Under the pieces are notes generated by a model. The model ran no database searches and was not told the DNA's origin. It was given only the letters and a program-made list of their open reading frames with translations. From Sphingomonadales bacterium (GTDB lineage Bacteria > Pseudomonadota > Alphaproteobacteria > SMXS01): a stretch of DNA of 49,449 nucleotides. Shown piece by piece: positions 25,503 through 38,216 of the stretch (the stretch's first letter is position 1; every line of letters begins with the position of its first letter). The stretch is from assembly GCA_022844405.1 (NCBI GenBank), contig JALHLV010000026.1:1-49449 (forward strand), given 5' to 3'. The position numbers and the translations under genes are program-made.

Positions 25503-26063
25503 CTAGAGGCCAAGCTCGCTCCATCGCTCCAGATAAATCCGGAACCAGGGCGCATACGTCTCCGCATTGATCCGCACGTCCCGGCTCAGCTCTTCAACGC
25601 TGGCCCATCGCGTCTCCAGAACCTCGGAAGCATCCGGCCGGATCTCGATCGTCGGTGCAGCTTCGCCGCGGAAGATGTGCACTCGCTCATGCTCCCACAG
25701 GCCATCAGTCACGCGCGCCTTGTACTCGACAATGTTGCAGGCCTCGAGCGGCAAGACAACGCCGAGTTCTTCCCGCAGCCGTCGCACCGCGCTGTCCGCC
25801 GGCGCCTCGCCCCAATGCGGATGCGAGCAGCAGGTGTTGGCCCACATCCCGCCGCAGTGATACTTCGCAAGCGCGCGTCGCTGCAGGAGCAGCTTCTCGC
25901 CCGACATCACAAACACCGACACCGCAAGGTGCAGCGCGGCGTGACGATGCGCGTCCATCTTGTCGATCGGATAAAGTGCGCCATCCGCGGCGATACCCGG
26001 AATCACGCCAGCCTTGGTCACGCCTTCAGCCGGCGCCATCGTCATGCGTGCGGCGCTGCTCAC
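25503..26063 (-). CDS. idi: Isopentenyl-diphosphate delta-isomerase (type I)
   Basis: Nudix-fold enzyme that interconverts IPP and DMAPP, supplying prenyl units for carotenoids and phytol. The active-site cysteine lies in [13 protein letters not shown], metal ligands include the histidines of that segment, and the catalytic glutamate is in WEHERVHIF. The GTG at 26063 overlaps the hemA stop as GTGA and gives 186 aa. An ATG at 26045 (180 aa) is an equally possible start. It is the last gene of the long minus-strand operon, as in Rhodobacter-type puh clusters. Confidence 0.93.
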   Translation of the reverse strand: MSSAARMTMAPAEGVTKAGVIPGIAADGALYPIDKMDAHRHAALHLAVSVFVMSGEKLLLQRRALAKYHCGGMWANTCCSHPHWGEAPADSAVRRLREELGVVLPLEACNIVEYKARVTDGLWEHERVHIFRGEAAPTIEIRPDASEVLETRWASVEELSRDVRINAETYAPWFRIYLERWSELGL

Positions 26064-27280
26064 GCCGCAACTGCGGAACGGCTGAGCGCGCACTGCGACC
26101 ACAGCTCCGACAGAGCCGCAACAAGCCGGTCGATGTCCTGGTCCGTGTGAAGCGGCGAGGGTGTGATCCGCAACCGCTCGGTGCCGCGCGGCACGGTCGG
26201 GTAGTTGATCGGCTGGATATAGATGCCGTACCGGTCGAGCAGCCAGTCGCTGATCTGCTTGCACTTCACCGCATCCTTCACCATGACCGGGATGATGTGG
26301 CTCGGATTTTCGAGACATGGAATGCCGCACGCTTCAAGCCTGTGCCGAACCCTGGCGACACGCTCCTGGTGACGCATCCGCTCGATCTGGCTTTCCTTCA
26401 GATGCTGGATGCTCGCAAGCGCGCCTGCCGCCACGGCTGGGGGCAGGGCCGTCGTGAAGATGAAGCCCGAAGCAAAGCTGCGCACGAAATCACACATTGC
26501 TGCGGACCCGGCGATGTACCCCCCGAACACGCCGAACGCCTTGCCCAGCGTGCCCTCGATGACGGTGAGCCGGTCCATGAGCCCTTCACGTTCGGCGATG
26601 CCGCCGCCGCGCGGCCCGTACAGCCCCACGCCATGAACTTCGTCCAGATAGGTCATCGCATTGTGTTTCTCGGCGACATCGCAGAGCTCAGCGATCGGCG
26701 CGATATCGCCGTCCATCGAATACACCGACTCGAATGCAACCAGCTTCGGCCGCGCCGGATCAAGCAGCGCCAGTTTGCGATCCAGGTCGGCCGGATCGTT
26801 ATGCCTGAAGATGATCCGCTCCGCGCCGCTGTGGCGAATGCCCTCGATCATCGACGCGTGGTTGCCGGCATCCGACAGCACTGCACAGTTCGGCAGCTTT
26901 CCAGCCAGCGTGCCAAGCGCCGCCCAGTTGGACACGTAGCCCGACGTGAACAACAGCGCCGCTTCCTTGCCGTGAAGATCGGCCAGCTCCTGTTCAAGGA
27001 GAACATGGTAGTGATTCGTGCCCGAGATGTTCCGTGTGCCTCCCGCACCAGCGCCGCACCGCGCAATCGCCTCGTTCATCGCCTGCGCGACCTTGGGGTT
27101 CTGTCCCATGCCGAGATAGTCGTTCGAACACCAGACCGTCACCTCGGACTCAGCCCCATCCTTGTGACGCATCGCCTGGGGGAACTGCCCCGCCTTGCGC
27201 TCAAGATCGGCGAAGACGCGATAGCGCCCTTCCTGCCGGAGCACCGCGAGTTGGTCCTGGAAGAAGCTTTCGTACATCAT
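26060..27280 (-). CDS. hemA: 5-aminolevulinate synthase
   Basis: PLP-dependent condensation of glycine and succinyl-CoA, the first step of tetrapyrrole synthesis (Shemin pathway). Family landmarks are the N-terminal [42 protein letters not shown], and the PLP lysine in [14 protein letters not shown]. From MMYESFF at 27280 it has 406 aa, the usual length. Its place next to acsF and puhE couples precursor supply to pigment demand. A housekeeping copy elsewhere in the genome is possible. Confidence 0.96.
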   Translation of the reverse strand: MMYESFFQDQLAVLRQEGRYRVFADLERKAGQFPQAMRHKDGAESEVTVWCSNDYLGMGQNPKVAQAMNEAIARCGAGAGGTRNISGTNHYHVLLEQELADLHGKEAALLFTSGYVSNWAALGTLAGKLPNCAVLSDAGNHASMIEGIRHSGAERIIFRHNDPADLDRKLALLDPARPKLVAFESVYSMDGDIAPIAELCDVAEKHNAMTYLDEVHGVGLYGPRGGGIAEREGLMDRLTVIEGTLGKAFGVFGGYIAGSAAMCDFVRSFASGFIFTTALPPAVAAGALASIQHLKESQIERMRHQERVARVRHRLEACGIPCLENPSHIIPVMVKDAVKCKQISDWLLDRYGIYIQPINYPTVPRGTERLRITPSPLHTDQDIDRLVAALSELWSQCALSRSAVAA

Positions 27281-27291
27281 GAGCAGTCTCG

Positions 27292-28125
27292 TTACTCGAT
27301 GGGTCTGGAGGCGGAAAGGTGTGTTGCGCGGGCTGGAGGGGTCAAAGCGACAGCGCGGTGTGTTGTGTCCGGCGCGGCCCATCCCCACAGCAAGGCATTG
27401 GGCGGCGGCACGAACATGAAGATGTGCTCAAGTACGGCCAGCAACGTCATGGTAAGCAGCAGCGAGTAGCCAACCTGCTCCAGCGGCGCAGCGGAGGGCG
27501 CATGCGCGAGGCCCGCCAGCGCCCACGCCATCGCAATCCCGCCGACGATGGAGAGCGGGATCAGCGCATTCATCCGACGGTGCCTGAAATAGCTCTTCAG
27601 GTGCTGCAGATGTGGCGGGAGCAATTCCTCGCCACGATGAGGCGCGCCAAGGAACAGATTGAACTTTGCGCTCAGCCGCATGACCCAGAGCACCAGGAAA
27701 GTCAGGGTGCCCATCTGGTTCGGCTGGGTCCATGTCAGAGCCACGAGCGCGGCCAGGGTCAGCGCCAGCGCGACCTCGTGATGCATCACTGTCGCCGCGG
27801 CCAGCCGGAACCTGCGCCAGCCGCCTGCGTCCGCCGGGCAGGCATCGCGCCGTGGCCCTAGAATGAACCCCATCAGGAAGCTCATCTCATGCCACCCCCA
27901 TAGGGCGATCGCGCAAGCGAAAGCCATGTAGGCACCATATGTGCTTGTATCGCCAGCGCTGGCCACGAGGCCGATAATCGCCGCCAGAGTGACCACAGAC
28001 GCCACGCCGAAGGACCACCTGAACGTCGAGCGCGGCAGCCGGTTCAGCCACAGGATCGCACCGGTGGAGAACCACCAGACGAAAGCTGCGAACAGCATGG
28101 GCGGGGCGACTTCGGCGAACGTCAC
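27292..28125 (-). CDS. puhE: Photosynthetic complex assembly protein PuhE (DUF3623)
   Basis: A 277-aa polytopic membrane protein with about seven helices, matching the PuhE/DUF3623 family found beside acsF in nearly all proteobacterial photosynthesis clusters. Characteristic stretches are [38 protein letters not shown], and [19 protein letters not shown] near the C-terminus. In Rhodobacter, loss of PuhE alters reaction-centre and antenna assembly. It starts with GTG at 28125, 16 bp after the acsF stop. Confidence 0.9.
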   Translation of the reverse strand: MTFAEVAPPMLFAAFVWWFSTGAILWLNRLPRSTFRWSFGVASVVTLAAIIGLVASAGDTSTYGAYMAFACAIALWGWHEMSFLMGFILGPRRDACPADAGGWRRFRLAAATVMHHEVALALTLAALVALTWTQPNQMGTLTFLVLWVMRLSAKFNLFLGAPHRGEELLPPHLQHLKSYFRHRRMNALIPLSIVGGIAMAWALAGLAHAPSAAPLEQVGYSLLLTMTLLAVLEHIFMFVPPPNALLWGWAAPDTTHRAVALTPPARATHLSASRPIE

Positions 28126-28141
28126 GACCAGATTTGTCCCC

Positions 28142-29212
28142 CTACCAGGCCGGCGCCATGCGCACGGCGCGCGGCACTTCGTGCTCGACTACCGGATGCG
28201 TGAACAGTCTCAGCGCGGCGAAACCAAATTGCGCGATGAGTCCCAGCTTGCGCACGCCGGCAAGCATGCCCCCACGTTCCGCATTGTCGCTGAGCGCGTC
28301 GGCGATCGCCTTCACGCGTCCCATCTTGGCCCGGAAGCGCGGATCATCCGTGTCGAGCGTGAAGGGGAACACCTGCTTGGTGATGTCGGAGCAGATGCGG
28401 AAGACGCGATAGTCGTACTCGGTCGGATCGAGGCCGAGCGCGCGGTGGAAGGCGGGCCGGTTGTGATCGCGAATGAACATGGTCGTGTAGACCGCCGTCA
28501 GGAAGAAGCGGATCCAGAACCGGTTGCCGCCCTTGAGCAGTTTCGGATCATTCCGCATCAGCACGGCGAAGGCCTCGCCGTGGCGGAACTCGTCATTGCA
28601 CCACTCCCGGAACCAGTTGAAGATCGGATGAAACTTGCGTTCGGGGTGCCGCTCAAACTCTCGGAAGATCGTGATGTAGCGTGCGTACCCTATCTTCTCG
28701 GACAGGTACGTCGCGTAGAAAATGAACTTCGGCTTGAAGAAGGTGTACTTCTTCGTCTTGGTCAGGAAGCCAAGATCGACGCCGATGCCGTAGTCCTTCA
28801 GCGCCTCATTGATGAAGCCCGCATGCCGCGACTCGTCGCGGCTCATGTACTTGAACAGCGCCTTGATGTCGGGGTTCTTCGAGCGCTTGGCGATCTCGGC
28901 GTACAGCACGCAGCCCGAAAACTCGGCGGTGATCGAGCTCACCAGGAAGTCGACCCATTCCTTGCGCAGCTCGGGCTCGAGCTGGTCCAGCGTGTTCGTG
29001 AACGCCTCGACGCGCTTGAAGTGGTTCTTGTTCGGATCGGCTGCCAGTTCGGCGATCAGCGCGTCCCATTCGCGGCGCACTGGCGTGACATCAATCTTGT
29101 CCAGCGCGTCGAAGTCCGTGGTGTAGAACCGCGGGCTGAGCATGGTGTCTTCGCGCGCGATCCGCGTGGTCTCGTTGATAGCGCGCGGTGCTTCCAGGAC
29201 AGCAGTGTTCAC
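28142..29212 (-). CDS. acsF: Mg-protoporphyrin IX monomethyl ester oxidative cyclase
   Basis: Di-iron, oxygen-dependent cyclase that forms ring E of protochlorophyllide. Iron-ligand motifs are visible as [11 protein letters not shown] and [12 protein letters not shown], plus an upstream glutamate in the [17 protein letters not shown] helix. The 356-aa length is normal. It is the only cyclase in the window (no radical-SAM bchE), so bacteriochlorophyll synthesis from this cluster needs O2. Its ATG overlaps the stop of the small upstream gene (ATGA at 29209-29212). Confidence 0.96.
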   Translation of the reverse strand: MNTAVLEAPRAINETTRIAREDTMLSPRFYTTDFDALDKIDVTPVRREWDALIAELAADPNKNHFKRVEAFTNTLDQLEPELRKEWVDFLVSSITAEFSGCVLYAEIAKRSKNPDIKALFKYMSRDESRHAGFINEALKDYGIGVDLGFLTKTKKYTFFKPKFIFYATYLSEKIGYARYITIFREFERHPERKFHPIFNWFREWCNDEFRHGEAFAVLMRNDPKLLKGGNRFWIRFFLTAVYTTMFIRDHNRPAFHRALGLDPTEYDYRVFRICSDITKQVFPFTLDTDDPRFRAKMGRVKAIADALSDNAERGGMLAGVRKLGLIAQFGFAALRLFTHPVVEHEVPRAVRMAPAW

Positions 29213-29505
29213 AGGCGTCTCCTTGAAGAAAAGCTGATCTCGTACAATTCGCTCAGTTCAAACCGCGCCGTCAGGCGCGTCCACTGACGTTCCAACCAGT
29301 ACGCGCGCTCCACCGTCGCTGGTCTGCGCAGTGTCAAACGCTGACCAAATGTTACGCGGATCGGCGCCCCATGCACGCGAACCCGATCTCCCGGACGCAG
29401 GTCGGATTCGTCGTCAAGTTCGACATGCGCGTGGAGGCTCTCCTCGCTGTGCTCGATCTCTATCGTGCAGTGAGTATCGCGTGAGCGGCGGGCAAATCCG
29501 GCCAT
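29209..29505 (-). CDS. Small conserved-position protein between puhC and acsF
   Basis: A 98-aa soluble protein rich in charged residues. The middle (about 25-60) reads as a small beta-barrel-like fold, with [20 protein letters not shown] followed by [13 protein letters not shown]. The C-terminal part is [20 protein letters not shown]. Small unnamed genes are often found at this place in other clusters. It overlaps acsF at its end (ATGA) and puhC at its start (sharing base 29505), so it is firmly inside the operon. It has no cysteine pair or heme motif. A role in cyclase function or complex assembly is inference from position only. Confidence 0.8.
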   Translation of the reverse strand: MAGFARRSRDTHCTIEIEHSEESLHAHVELDDESDLRPGDRVRVHGAPIRVTFGQRLTLRRPATVERAYWLERQWTRLTARFELSELYEISFSSRRRL

Positions 29506-29972
29506 CAGGTGGTGCTCCCAGCTGTTGCGAAGAGAAGTTGCGCAAACGCAACCCGGTTCTCGGCGCCGAAGGCGCCAAGCTCGATGCGCTTTCCGGTCGC
29601 GAGATCCTCAAGCGTCAGCCGTCCGTTCGGCCATTCCGCCAGCCGGAACGCTTCTTCCTGGCCAAGATCATGGGCGCGACGACTGCGCGCCATGCCACGC
29701 ATCACGCCACGGATGAAGCCGTTTGTGCCGGGCGCCACCACATACAGCACCTTCTCGCCAGCCGTATCGCGCACCTCGACCGCGCCATTCTCCATGTCGA
29801 AGAAGGTGAGGTCCCGCGCTGCGAGCGGCTTCATGCTCTGCGTCGCATCGATCTCCGCACTGCTGGTCTGGGCAAAGCGACCGGCCGCCGCGGCCGCGAT
29901 CGATCCGGCAACCAGCACGCCCGCAGCGATCAGGGCGAGGCGTGGGAAGGGCTTCGTGTCGATCTCGCTCAT
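29505..29972 (-). CDS. puhC: Photosynthetic complex assembly protein PuhC
   Basis: A 155-aa single-span membrane protein. A short cytoplasmic N-terminus (SEIDTKPFPR) is followed by a helix (about 11-31) and a periplasmic domain containing the PuhC core LTFFDMENGAVEVRD, VAPGTNGFIRGVMRGMARSR and FRLAEWPNGRLTLEDLATG. PuhC is needed for efficient assembly of the RC-LH1 complex in Rhodobacter. It lies 10 bp after puhB. Confidence 0.92.
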   Translation of the reverse strand: MSEIDTKPFPRLALIAAGVLVAGSIAAAAAGRFAQTSSAEIDATQSMKPLAARDLTFFDMENGAVEVRDTAGEKVLYVVAPGTNGFIRGVMRGMARSRRAHDLGQEEAFRLAEWPNGRLTLEDLATGKRIELGAFGAENRVAFAQLLFATAGSTT

Positions 29973-29982
29973 GGTGCGATCC

Positions 29983-30636
29983 TCAGGCGGGGCTCAGGGC
30001 GCCTTGCGGCGTTGTTTCCTGGACCAGGATAACGGGTGCGTGCACAATTCCACGATCACCATGCGCTGCCTTCAGGGCGTGCATCAGCTGCACGGCCACT
30101 GCGGATGCGTTCGGGATCGCGCGCAGGCTCGGTTGCGGGCGCGTCACTTTCCACGGCCGCGCATGCGGCCAGATCAGCAGGTACGCCACCTTGTTCGGAC
30201 TGGTCAGCGTTAGACCCAGATCGCCACTGCCGTCGCTGTTGGTCTTCAGCGTCGCAGTCTCGACGATGGTGAAGGGGATGTTGATCGCCTTCGGCAACGC
30301 AAAGCCGAACCGCAGCACGATGCGCTTCGTGGTGATCGTGTAGACAGTCGTCCGCGCTGTCAGCCAGGCGAGGCCGGCGAGCAGGCCGAGCGACACAACG
30401 GCAACGGGGAGCAAGCCAAGCGCCGACTGCAGCGCGCCAACCGTGTCAGCCCCGTCGATCGCCGCAGCGCCGCCACGCCAGGCCATCAGCAGGCCAAAAT
30501 ACACTGCCACCGTGCGCATGTGGAATGCGCGCTGCGCCAGCGCCCACCAGTCCGGCGCGCCCTGCCAGAGCATGGTCTCGCCCTTGGGAAGTTCGCCGGG
30601 CAGGCCGCGAACGGGTTCGAATTCATGTTCGGTCAC
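29983..30636 (-). CDS. puhB: Photosynthetic complex assembly protein PuhB
   Basis: A 217-aa membrane protein with a PH-like domain, needed for reaction-centre assembly. Recognised by the start FEPVRGLPGELPKGETMLWQGAPDWW, two to three central helices (about 40-115), the PH-type segment TTVYTITTKRIVLRFGFALPK, and LLIWPHARPWKVTRPQPSLRAI. The N-terminal ATG overlaps the puhA stop (ATGA at 30633-30636). Confidence 0.94.
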   Translation of the reverse strand: MTEHEFEPVRGLPGELPKGETMLWQGAPDWWALAQRAFHMRTVAVYFGLLMAWRGGAAAIDGADTVGALQSALGLLPVAVVSLGLLAGLAWLTARTTVYTITTKRIVLRFGFALPKAINIPFTIVETATLKTNSDGSGDLGLTLTSPNKVAYLLIWPHARPWKVTRPQPSLRAIPNASAVAVQLMHALKAAHGDRGIVHAPVILVQETTPQGALSPA

Positions 30637-31409
30637 AGCAAGGCCTCCGAGCGCGCGGGTGTTGCGTACAGTGTGCCCGCGCCGACATAGGCGCTGACAC
30701 GCTCCTCTTCATCGCGGGTGATCTGGTCGGGGCTCGCAAGCTGCGGAATGTTCTCGAACTGCGAAGCCAGCAAGGCGTTGACCTTGACGCGCTTGCGGCC
30801 GCCCTGAATGACCACCATCGGCATAGGCACCAGCACGCGCTTGGGTGAGTTGGCGACCTGCACCTCGAGATAGCGGATCATGTATTCCGACCGGTCGACC
30901 CAGACGTCGCTGATCGTACCGGCGACCACATTATCGGCTGCGACAACATTCATGCCGCGCGGATCTGCGTCGCGCTTGGCGAGATAGAAGTCCGTGGCGA
31001 TACGCAGCGGCACGATGCGTGGTGCGCCATGCAGCGTGAGGTCCGGCGTCCTGGCGCGGTTGGCGTAGGCGCCAGGTCCAACGCCAGCCGAGAGTGGATC
31101 TCCTACCGGCTCGAGCGGCGAGCCTGTCCACGCGGCCGTGCGGCGCGCCTTGAAATCGTCCGAGTCGCGGCTTCCATCCGGCTTGGACACCGTTCCAGCA
31201 TTGTGAGGCAGGCGGAAGACTTTCGGCTGGGCGGTGAAGAGGAGGCCGCCTTCCGACTCCCGGCGTCCGGTGACGTCATCCTCCAGCGGGTAGCCTTCGC
31301 GCCGATCCTCGCGGCGCAGATAGATGATCAGGCCAGCGAAGAACAGGAAGAACCCGTAAAGGACCCATTCCGTGACATCGAGGCCGCCGTTGAAGACTTG
31401 TTCTGGCAT
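30633..31409 (-). CDS. puhA: Photosynthetic reaction centre H subunit
   Basis: One N-terminal transmembrane helix (VTEWVLYGFFLFFAGLIIYL, about 12-31) precedes a cytoplasmic PRC-barrel-type domain that caps PufLM and shapes the proton path to QB. Diagnostic stretches are RREDRREGYPLEDD, FRLPHNAGTVSKPD, and GTISDVWVDRSEYMIRYLEV. It is 258 aa from the ATG at 31409, with GGAG about eight bases upstream; longer upstream frames are only lhaA read out of frame. It sits 20 bp after lhaA. Confidence 0.97.
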   Translation of the reverse strand: MPEQVFNGGLDVTEWVLYGFFLFFAGLIIYLRREDRREGYPLEDDVTGRRESEGGLLFTAQPKVFRLPHNAGTVSKPDGSRDSDDFKARRTAAWTGSPLEPVGDPLSAGVGPGAYANRARTPDLTLHGAPRIVPLRIATDFYLAKRDADPRGMNVVAADNVVAGTISDVWVDRSEYMIRYLEVQVANSPKRVLVPMPMVVIQGGRKRVKVNALLASQFENIPQLASPDQITRDEEERVSAYVGAGTLYATPARSEALL

Positions 31410-31429
31410 GCGTGAACTCCGATCGTGGT

Positions 31430-32859
31430 TCAGGTGGGGAATTCGGCAATGCCGAATTTCGTCGGTATTGAATGCGGTTGGTTGGATGCGTGCCGCGCCA
31501 GCGGCCCGATTGCGATCAGCGCCGCGAAGAGCAGCCCGATCTCGAGGTGGTAGACGAAGCCATAGCCGACAGCGGGTCCGGTCAGCGCTGGGCCAAGCGA
31601 ACCGCTTTCTGCTAGGGCGCCGATGACGTCGCGCAGCACGCCGCCGATTGCGACGCCTACGCCAGCCGCTGTTGCCTGCACCGCGCCCCAGGCGCCCAGC
31701 GCAAGACCCGAATGACCTTCGCGCGTCAGCGCCATCGAGGCCGTCAGCGTGCCGACGGCGAACAGGCCCCCGCCAAATCCGATGCCGGCAACGCCGATGC
31801 AGAAGACCGGCGTTGAGTTGAACGGGGCGGAGAGAATAACGAGGGTGAAGGCGGTCACGCCGATCAAGGCGCCAAAGCCGGCCAGCCGGTGGCACTCGTC
31901 GCCTGCCCCAAGGCGATAGGCGGCCAACGCGAAGCCTGCCAGCGATCCCCATGCCCAGAGCGCCGTCAGCGACGTTGTCGCGCCAACCGAAAGCCCGAGA
32001 ACCTGCGCGCCGTATGGCTCAAGCAGCACATCCTGCATGCTGAATGCGGCGGCGCCAAAGGCGACAGCGAGCAACAGGCGGCGCGTACGGCCAGCCGCCA
32101 TCAGCGAGCGCCACGCCGCAGAAAAGGGCTCGCGCTCGCGATCCGGGGAGGTGAGGGTGGGGTTACGAACCTCCTGCCGCCACAGTGCCACGACATTCAG
32201 CACCATCGTCACGACTGCACAGCCCTGGATCACCTGGATCAAGCGAAAGGCGCTGAAGTCCGACAGCAGGTAGCCAAGCAGGAGTGAGCTCACCAGCATT
32301 CCGGCGAGCAGCATTATATAGAGCAGAGCCACCACGCGCGGCCGCGCCTCCGGCGGCGCGAGGTCAGTGGCCAGTGCAAGGCCTGCCGTCTGCGTCGTGT
32401 GCATCCCCACGCCAACCAGCAGGAAGGCGATCACCGCCGCCACTTGCCCGACCATGATCGGCCCGTGCGTGTCACCGGACAGGATCAGCAGCGCAAACGG
32501 CATGATCGCAAAGCCGCCGAACTGCAGCATTGACCCAAACCAGATATAAGGAGTCCGCCGCCAGCCGAGCACCGACTTGTGCGTGTCCGACTTGAACCCG
32601 ATCAGTGCGCGGAGCGGCGCGAACACTAGCGGCAGAGACACCATCAAGGCCACGATCCAACCCGAGATGCCAAGCTCGACGATCATCACGCGGTTCAGGG
32701 TCCCGGTCAGCAACACGGCCGCCATGCCCACCGACACCTGGAATGACGCCAGACGCAGCAAGCGATTGAGAGGTAGCTCCGCCGTCGCTGAATCCGCGAA
32801 CGGCAGCATCCGCGCCGCGAGCTGGTTCCACGTCATTCTCTGGGGGCGCTCACCCGTCT

Positions 32860-32863
<4 letters not shown>
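31430..32863 (-). CDS. lhaA: LH1 assembly protein LhaA, PucC/MFS family
   Basis: A 477-aa, twelve-helix protein of the BCD/PucC branch of the major facilitator superfamily, thought to deliver bacteriochlorophyll to LH1 and assist its assembly. Typical elements are LTGTLNRVMIVELGISGWIV, the loop ALIGFKSDTHKSVLGWRRTPYIW, and ALAFGAAAFSMQDVLLEPYG-like sequence in the seventh helix. It overlaps bchM (ATGA at 32860-32863). A perfect 9-bp inverted repeat (31440-31458) covers its last codons. Confidence 0.94.
31440..31458. repeat. Inverted repeat at the lhaA 3' end before puhA
   Basis: AATTCGGCA and TGCCGAATT flank a single base, a perfect palindrome inside the last lhaA codons, 31 bp upstream of the puhA start. 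In RNA it would fold as an 8-bp stem with a three-base loop. It lacks a U-run, so it may serve for RNA processing or attenuation between lhaA and puhA rather than full termination. Confidence 0.5.
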
Positions 32864-34496
<1,633 letters not shown>

Positions 34497-37400
34497 TCAC
34501 GCCGCGGGTGCGGAGATGCCTTCCAGTTGGTCTTCGAGTTCGTCGCTGGCATTGCGAAGCGCATTCAGTGTCGATGCGTCCGGCCGCCAGTATTTGCGCT
34601 CGTGCGCCTCCAGCAGACGATTTGCCATTCGGGCAGAAGCCTTGGGATTGAGCTTGGTCAGCCGCTTGCGCATTTCGTCGTCGAGCACATAGGTCTCGCT
34701 GATGCGCTGGTAGATCCAGGGCTCGACCTGGCCGGTCGTCGCCGACCAGCCCATCGTGTTGGTCACCTGCGCCTCGATCTGGCGCACGCCTTCATAGCCG
34801 TGCTTCAGCAAGCCCTCATACCATTTCGGATTGAGCGTCCGTGTATGCGTCTCGAGAGACACCTGCTCCGCCAGCGTACGAACCTTGCCTTCGCCCTGCG
34901 TCTGGTCGCCGATATAAACCGGTGTCGCCGACCCACGGGCCCGCTGGATCGCTCGGCTCATGCCACCCAGCGCATCGACATAGTGGTCGATCGAGGTGAC
35001 GCCGAGTTCCACCGACTCGAGATTCTGATAAGTGAAGTCCACGCTCTTGAGGATGCTCTGCAGCATCTTCGACTGGCGCACTGCGCCACCCTTACGTCCA
35101 TAAGCGAAACACTTCCGGCTCTCGAATGCGTCGGCGAGTTCCTCTTCCTCGTTCCACGCGCTGGAGTCGATCAGCTGGTTGACGTTGGCGCCGTAAGCGC
35201 CATCAGCGTTCGAGAACACACGCAGCGCCGCCGTTTCCAGATCACACCCATGCGTTGCCTGCAGCGCGAGCGCGTGTCTGCGCACATGGTTCTGTTCGAG
35301 CGGCTCGTCAGCCGCCGCCGCAAGATAAGCGGCCTCCGCCAGCATCCTCACCTGAAGCGCCAGCAGGTCACGGAAGATGCCTGACAGCGTCATCACCACG
35401 TCAATCCGCGGACGCTTGAGTTCGGCCAGCGGGATCAGCGCCGCTCCGCAAAGCCGCCCATAGGAGTCGAACCGGGGCTTTGCGCCAATCAGCGCCAGAG
35501 CCTGCGCAATCGGCCCGCCCTCGCTCTTCAGGTTGTCCGATCCCCACAGAACCATGGCAATCGATTCCGGCAGGACGCCGCCGCTGCGCTTGGCGTGCTG
35601 CGCCAGTAGCCGGTTCGCCTGCATCGCGCCATCATGTGTCGCCAGGGCGCTCGGGATACGGAACGGATCGAAGCCATGCATGTTGCGCCCGGTGGGCAGC
35701 ACGGACGGATTGCGGACAATGTCCCCGCCTGCAGCCGGACGAATGTACCGTGCGTCCAGCGCGCTCAGGATGGCGTCGACTTCATGATCGCGCGCCAGCG
35801 ACGCGTCGATCACCTTCAGTTCGTTCATCGTGGCAAGCAGCGTCCGCGACTTCTTGCCAGCCCGGCCCAACGCCACTTCAGGCGTAACGCCCGCAACCAT
35901 CGCTTCAACGGCCGCACGTGGCGGCGTCTCGCCGCGGCCCTCGGCTATCGCGAGCAGGAGGTCTGTGCGTTCGGCGGCATCCGGCGCTACGCCCACGGTA
36001 TGCAGCCCGGCCGGGATCAGCGCGCCTTCGATTTCGGCGATCCGCTCGGAAAGCTGCGCGATCTCCGAACTGCTTGTAACGGACCAGGCTGGGGCCGCCT
36101 CGGCGATATCGATCCCGACCGCCGCTTCCTGAATGCTCGCCGCAAGAACCGCGCGCTCGTCACGGTCCGCTTTGTCCCACCGCCCGACCAGCGCCTTTAG
36201 ATCCTGCAGTCCCTGGTACAAGCCAGCCTTCGAGATCGGCGGCGTCAGGTGCGTGATCAGCGTCGCAGACGACCGCCGCTTCGCAATCATGCCCTCGGTC
36301 GGGTTGTTGCCCGCATAGAGATAGAAGTTCGGAAGATCACCGATCAGCCGATCCGGCCAGTCCGCGCCGGTGAGTCCCACCTGCTTGCCCGGCATGAATT
36401 CAAGCGCGCCATGCGTTCCAAAATGCAGCACTGCGTTCGCTGCGAAATCCTCACGCAGCCAGCGATAGAAGGCGGAGAACGCATGCGTGGGCGCGAATCC
36501 GCCCTCGAACATCAGGCGCATCGGGTCGCCCTCGTATCCGAAGCCCGGCTGCAGCCCGACGAACACGTTTCCGAATTCGACGCCCAGAACGAAGATCGAG
36601 CGTCCGTCCGTGAGCTGGCGTCCCGGCGCCGGTCCCCACTGACCCTCGATCTGCGAAAGGTGGCGCTCGCGCCGGACATGATCGTCCGCAGGAATCCGCG
36701 TATGGACGTTCGCATCCGTCCCGAAGCGCTTCGAGTTGCCTTCCAGCAGCTTGAGACGCAGCTCTTCAACCGAGCGCGGAACCTCCACAGAATACCCGCC
36801 GGCCTTCATTGCCTTCAGCGTGTTGTGGAGGGATGCGAACACCGACAGGTAGGCCGCAGACCCGACCGCGCCGGAATTCGGCGGGAAGTTGAACAGCACG
36901 ATGGCGATCTTGCGATCCTGCCGTCGTGTCTGGCGCAGCGCCACGAGCCTGCCGACACGCGCCGCCAGCATTTCGGCCCGTTCGGGGCAGGCGCACATCC
37001 TGGAGGCCACGGTCTGGGCCGGGAAGCGGCAGGCCTTGTGGCATCCCGTGCATGCCTCGCCCGCACCATCCGAACGACCGCCAAACACGATCGGCCCCGT
37101 CGCGCCGTCCAGTTCAGGAATCGCCACCATGATGGTCGACTCGACCGGCATCAGCCCCGTGCGCGAGGCGCCCCAGCGCTCCAGGCTCTGGAACTCCAGC
37201 GGCTGCGCCGAGATGTAGGGAACATCGAGGCGCGAGAGAATGTCTTCGGCCGCCACAGCGTCGTTGTAAGCCGGGCCGCCCACCAGCGAGAACCCGGTCA
37301 GCGAGATCACCGCGTCTACAACAGGCACGCCGTCAACGATAAAGAACTTCTCGATCGCCGGCCGCGCATCGAGACCGGTCGCGAAAGCCGGAAGCACCTT

Positions 37401-38216
37401 CAGGCCACGCGCTTCCAGCGCATCGATCACGCCGTCATAATGGCCGGCATCACCCGCCAGCACATAGGAACGCAGCACGAGTACGCCGACCACGCCGGTC
37501 TGCTTCACCTGCAGTGCGGGCAGGCTGTCCACCTGCTCCACGATCTTGCCCACGGCGCGGGGATGGTAGAGCCCGATCTCGGGATAATCGCGGGGCCCGA
37601 CAGCTTCGACCTTGTCGCGCAGCACGCGGCGCTCGCCCTCGGCATACCGGCCGACGAGGAAACGCACCATGTCGGCCACATTCTCCGGCGAACCGGAGAG
37701 CCAGTACTGCATCGTCAGGAAGTAGGAACGCAGGTCCTGCGCCTTGCCCGGGATGTATTTGAGGATCTTCGGCAGGCGGCGCAGCATCGCCATCTGGCCC
37801 GAACCCGAGCTGCTCGTCTTCGATCCGCGCAGCTTCTTCAGCCAGGCAAGCGGACCCTTCTGCGAGCCGTCCATGCGGAACGGGCCAAGCTTGGTGAGGC
37901 GGATGATTTCCCCGGACGACATCGCGCCGATGATCGCATCGCACGACTCGCGCCGCGCCTCCAGCGCAGGAAGAACTGCCTGGATGTGGTCTTCCATGAA
38001 CAGCATCGTCGCAATGATGATATCCGCAGATCCGATGTCGGCGATGCACGCCTCGCGCGCTGCTGTGTTATCGCCCCAGTCGGTCGCCGCATGCAGCGAG
38101 ATCGACAGGCCGGGAATCTCCGGCTTGAGCGACGCTTCCGCATGGCGCACCAGTCCGGCGAGGTGATTGTCGAGCGTGACAATCACAACGCGCACGGAGG
38201 GCGCGTCAGCGTGCAT
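34497..38216 (-). CDS. bchH: Magnesium chelatase subunit H
   Basis: Large porphyrin-binding subunit of Mg chelatase, 1239 aa from the ATG at 38216 ([20 protein letters not shown]). Family landmarks include [71 protein letters not shown] and, near the end, the [20 protein letters not shown]-like segment. The start overlaps the last codons of bchB by about 11 bp; ATGs at 38231 and 38234 are alternative starts. It is separated from its partners bchID, which are at the other end of the cluster. Confidence 0.97.
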   Translation of the reverse strand: MHADAPSVRVVIVTLDNHLAGLVRHAEASLKPEIPGLSISLHAATDWGDNTAAREACIADIGSADIIIATMLFMEDHIQAVLPALEARRESCDAIIGAMSSGEIIRLTKLGPFRMDGSQKGPLAWLKKLRGSKTSSSGSGQMAMLRRLPKILKYIPGKAQDLRSYFLTMQYWLSGSPENVADMVRFLVGRYAEGERRVLRDKVEAVGPRDYPEIGLYHPRAVGKIVEQVDSLPALQVKQTGVVGVLVLRSYVLAGDAGHYDGVIDALEARGLKVLPAFATGLDARPAIEKFFIVDGVPVVDAVISLTGFSLVGGPAYNDAVAAEDILSRLDVPYISAQPLEFQSLERWGASRTGLMPVESTIMVAIPELDGATGPIVFGGRSDGAGEACTGCHKACRFPAQTVASRMCACPERAEMLAARVGRLVALRQTRRQDRKIAIVLFNFPPNSGAVGSAAYLSVFASLHNTLKAMKAGGYSVEVPRSVEELRLKLLEGNSKRFGTDANVHTRIPADDHVRRERHLSQIEGQWGPAPGRQLTDGRSIFVLGVEFGNVFVGLQPGFGYEGDPMRLMFEGGFAPTHAFSAFYRWLREDFAANAVLHFGTHGALEFMPGKQVGLTGADWPDRLIGDLPNFYLYAGNNPTEGMIAKRRSSATLITHLTPPISKAGLYQGLQDLKALVGRWDKADRDERAVLAASIQEAAVGIDIAEAAPAWSVTSSSEIAQLSERIAEIEGALIPAGLHTVGVAPDAAERTDLLLAIAEGRGETPPRAAVEAMVAGVTPEVALGRAGKKSRTLLATMNELKVIDASLARDHEVDAILSALDARYIRPAAGGDIVRNPSVLPTGRNMHGFDPFRIPSALATHDGAMQANRLLAQHAKRSGGVLPESIAMVLWGSDNLKSEGGPIAQALALIGAKPRFDSYGRLCGAALIPLAELKRPRIDVVMTLSGIFRDLLALQVRMLAEAAYLAAAADEPLEQNHVRRHALALQATHGCDLETAALRVFSNADGAYGANVNQLIDSSAWNEEEELADAFESRKCFAYGRKGGAVRQSKMLQSILKSVDFTYQNLESVELGVTSIDHYVDALGGMSRAIQRARGSATPVYIGDQTQGEGKVRTLAEQVSLETHTRTLNPKWYEGLLKHGYEGVRQIEAQVTNTMGWSATTGQVEPWIYQRISETYVLDDEMRKRLTKLNPKASARMANRLLEAHERKYWRPDASTLNALRNASDELEDQLEGISAPAA

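Noticed and set aside
25117-25506. 129-codon plus-strand frame after the puf terminator
   Set aside because: It starts inside the terminator hairpin, has no ribosome-binding site, no CxxCH and no family resemblance, so it is not a pufC remnant.
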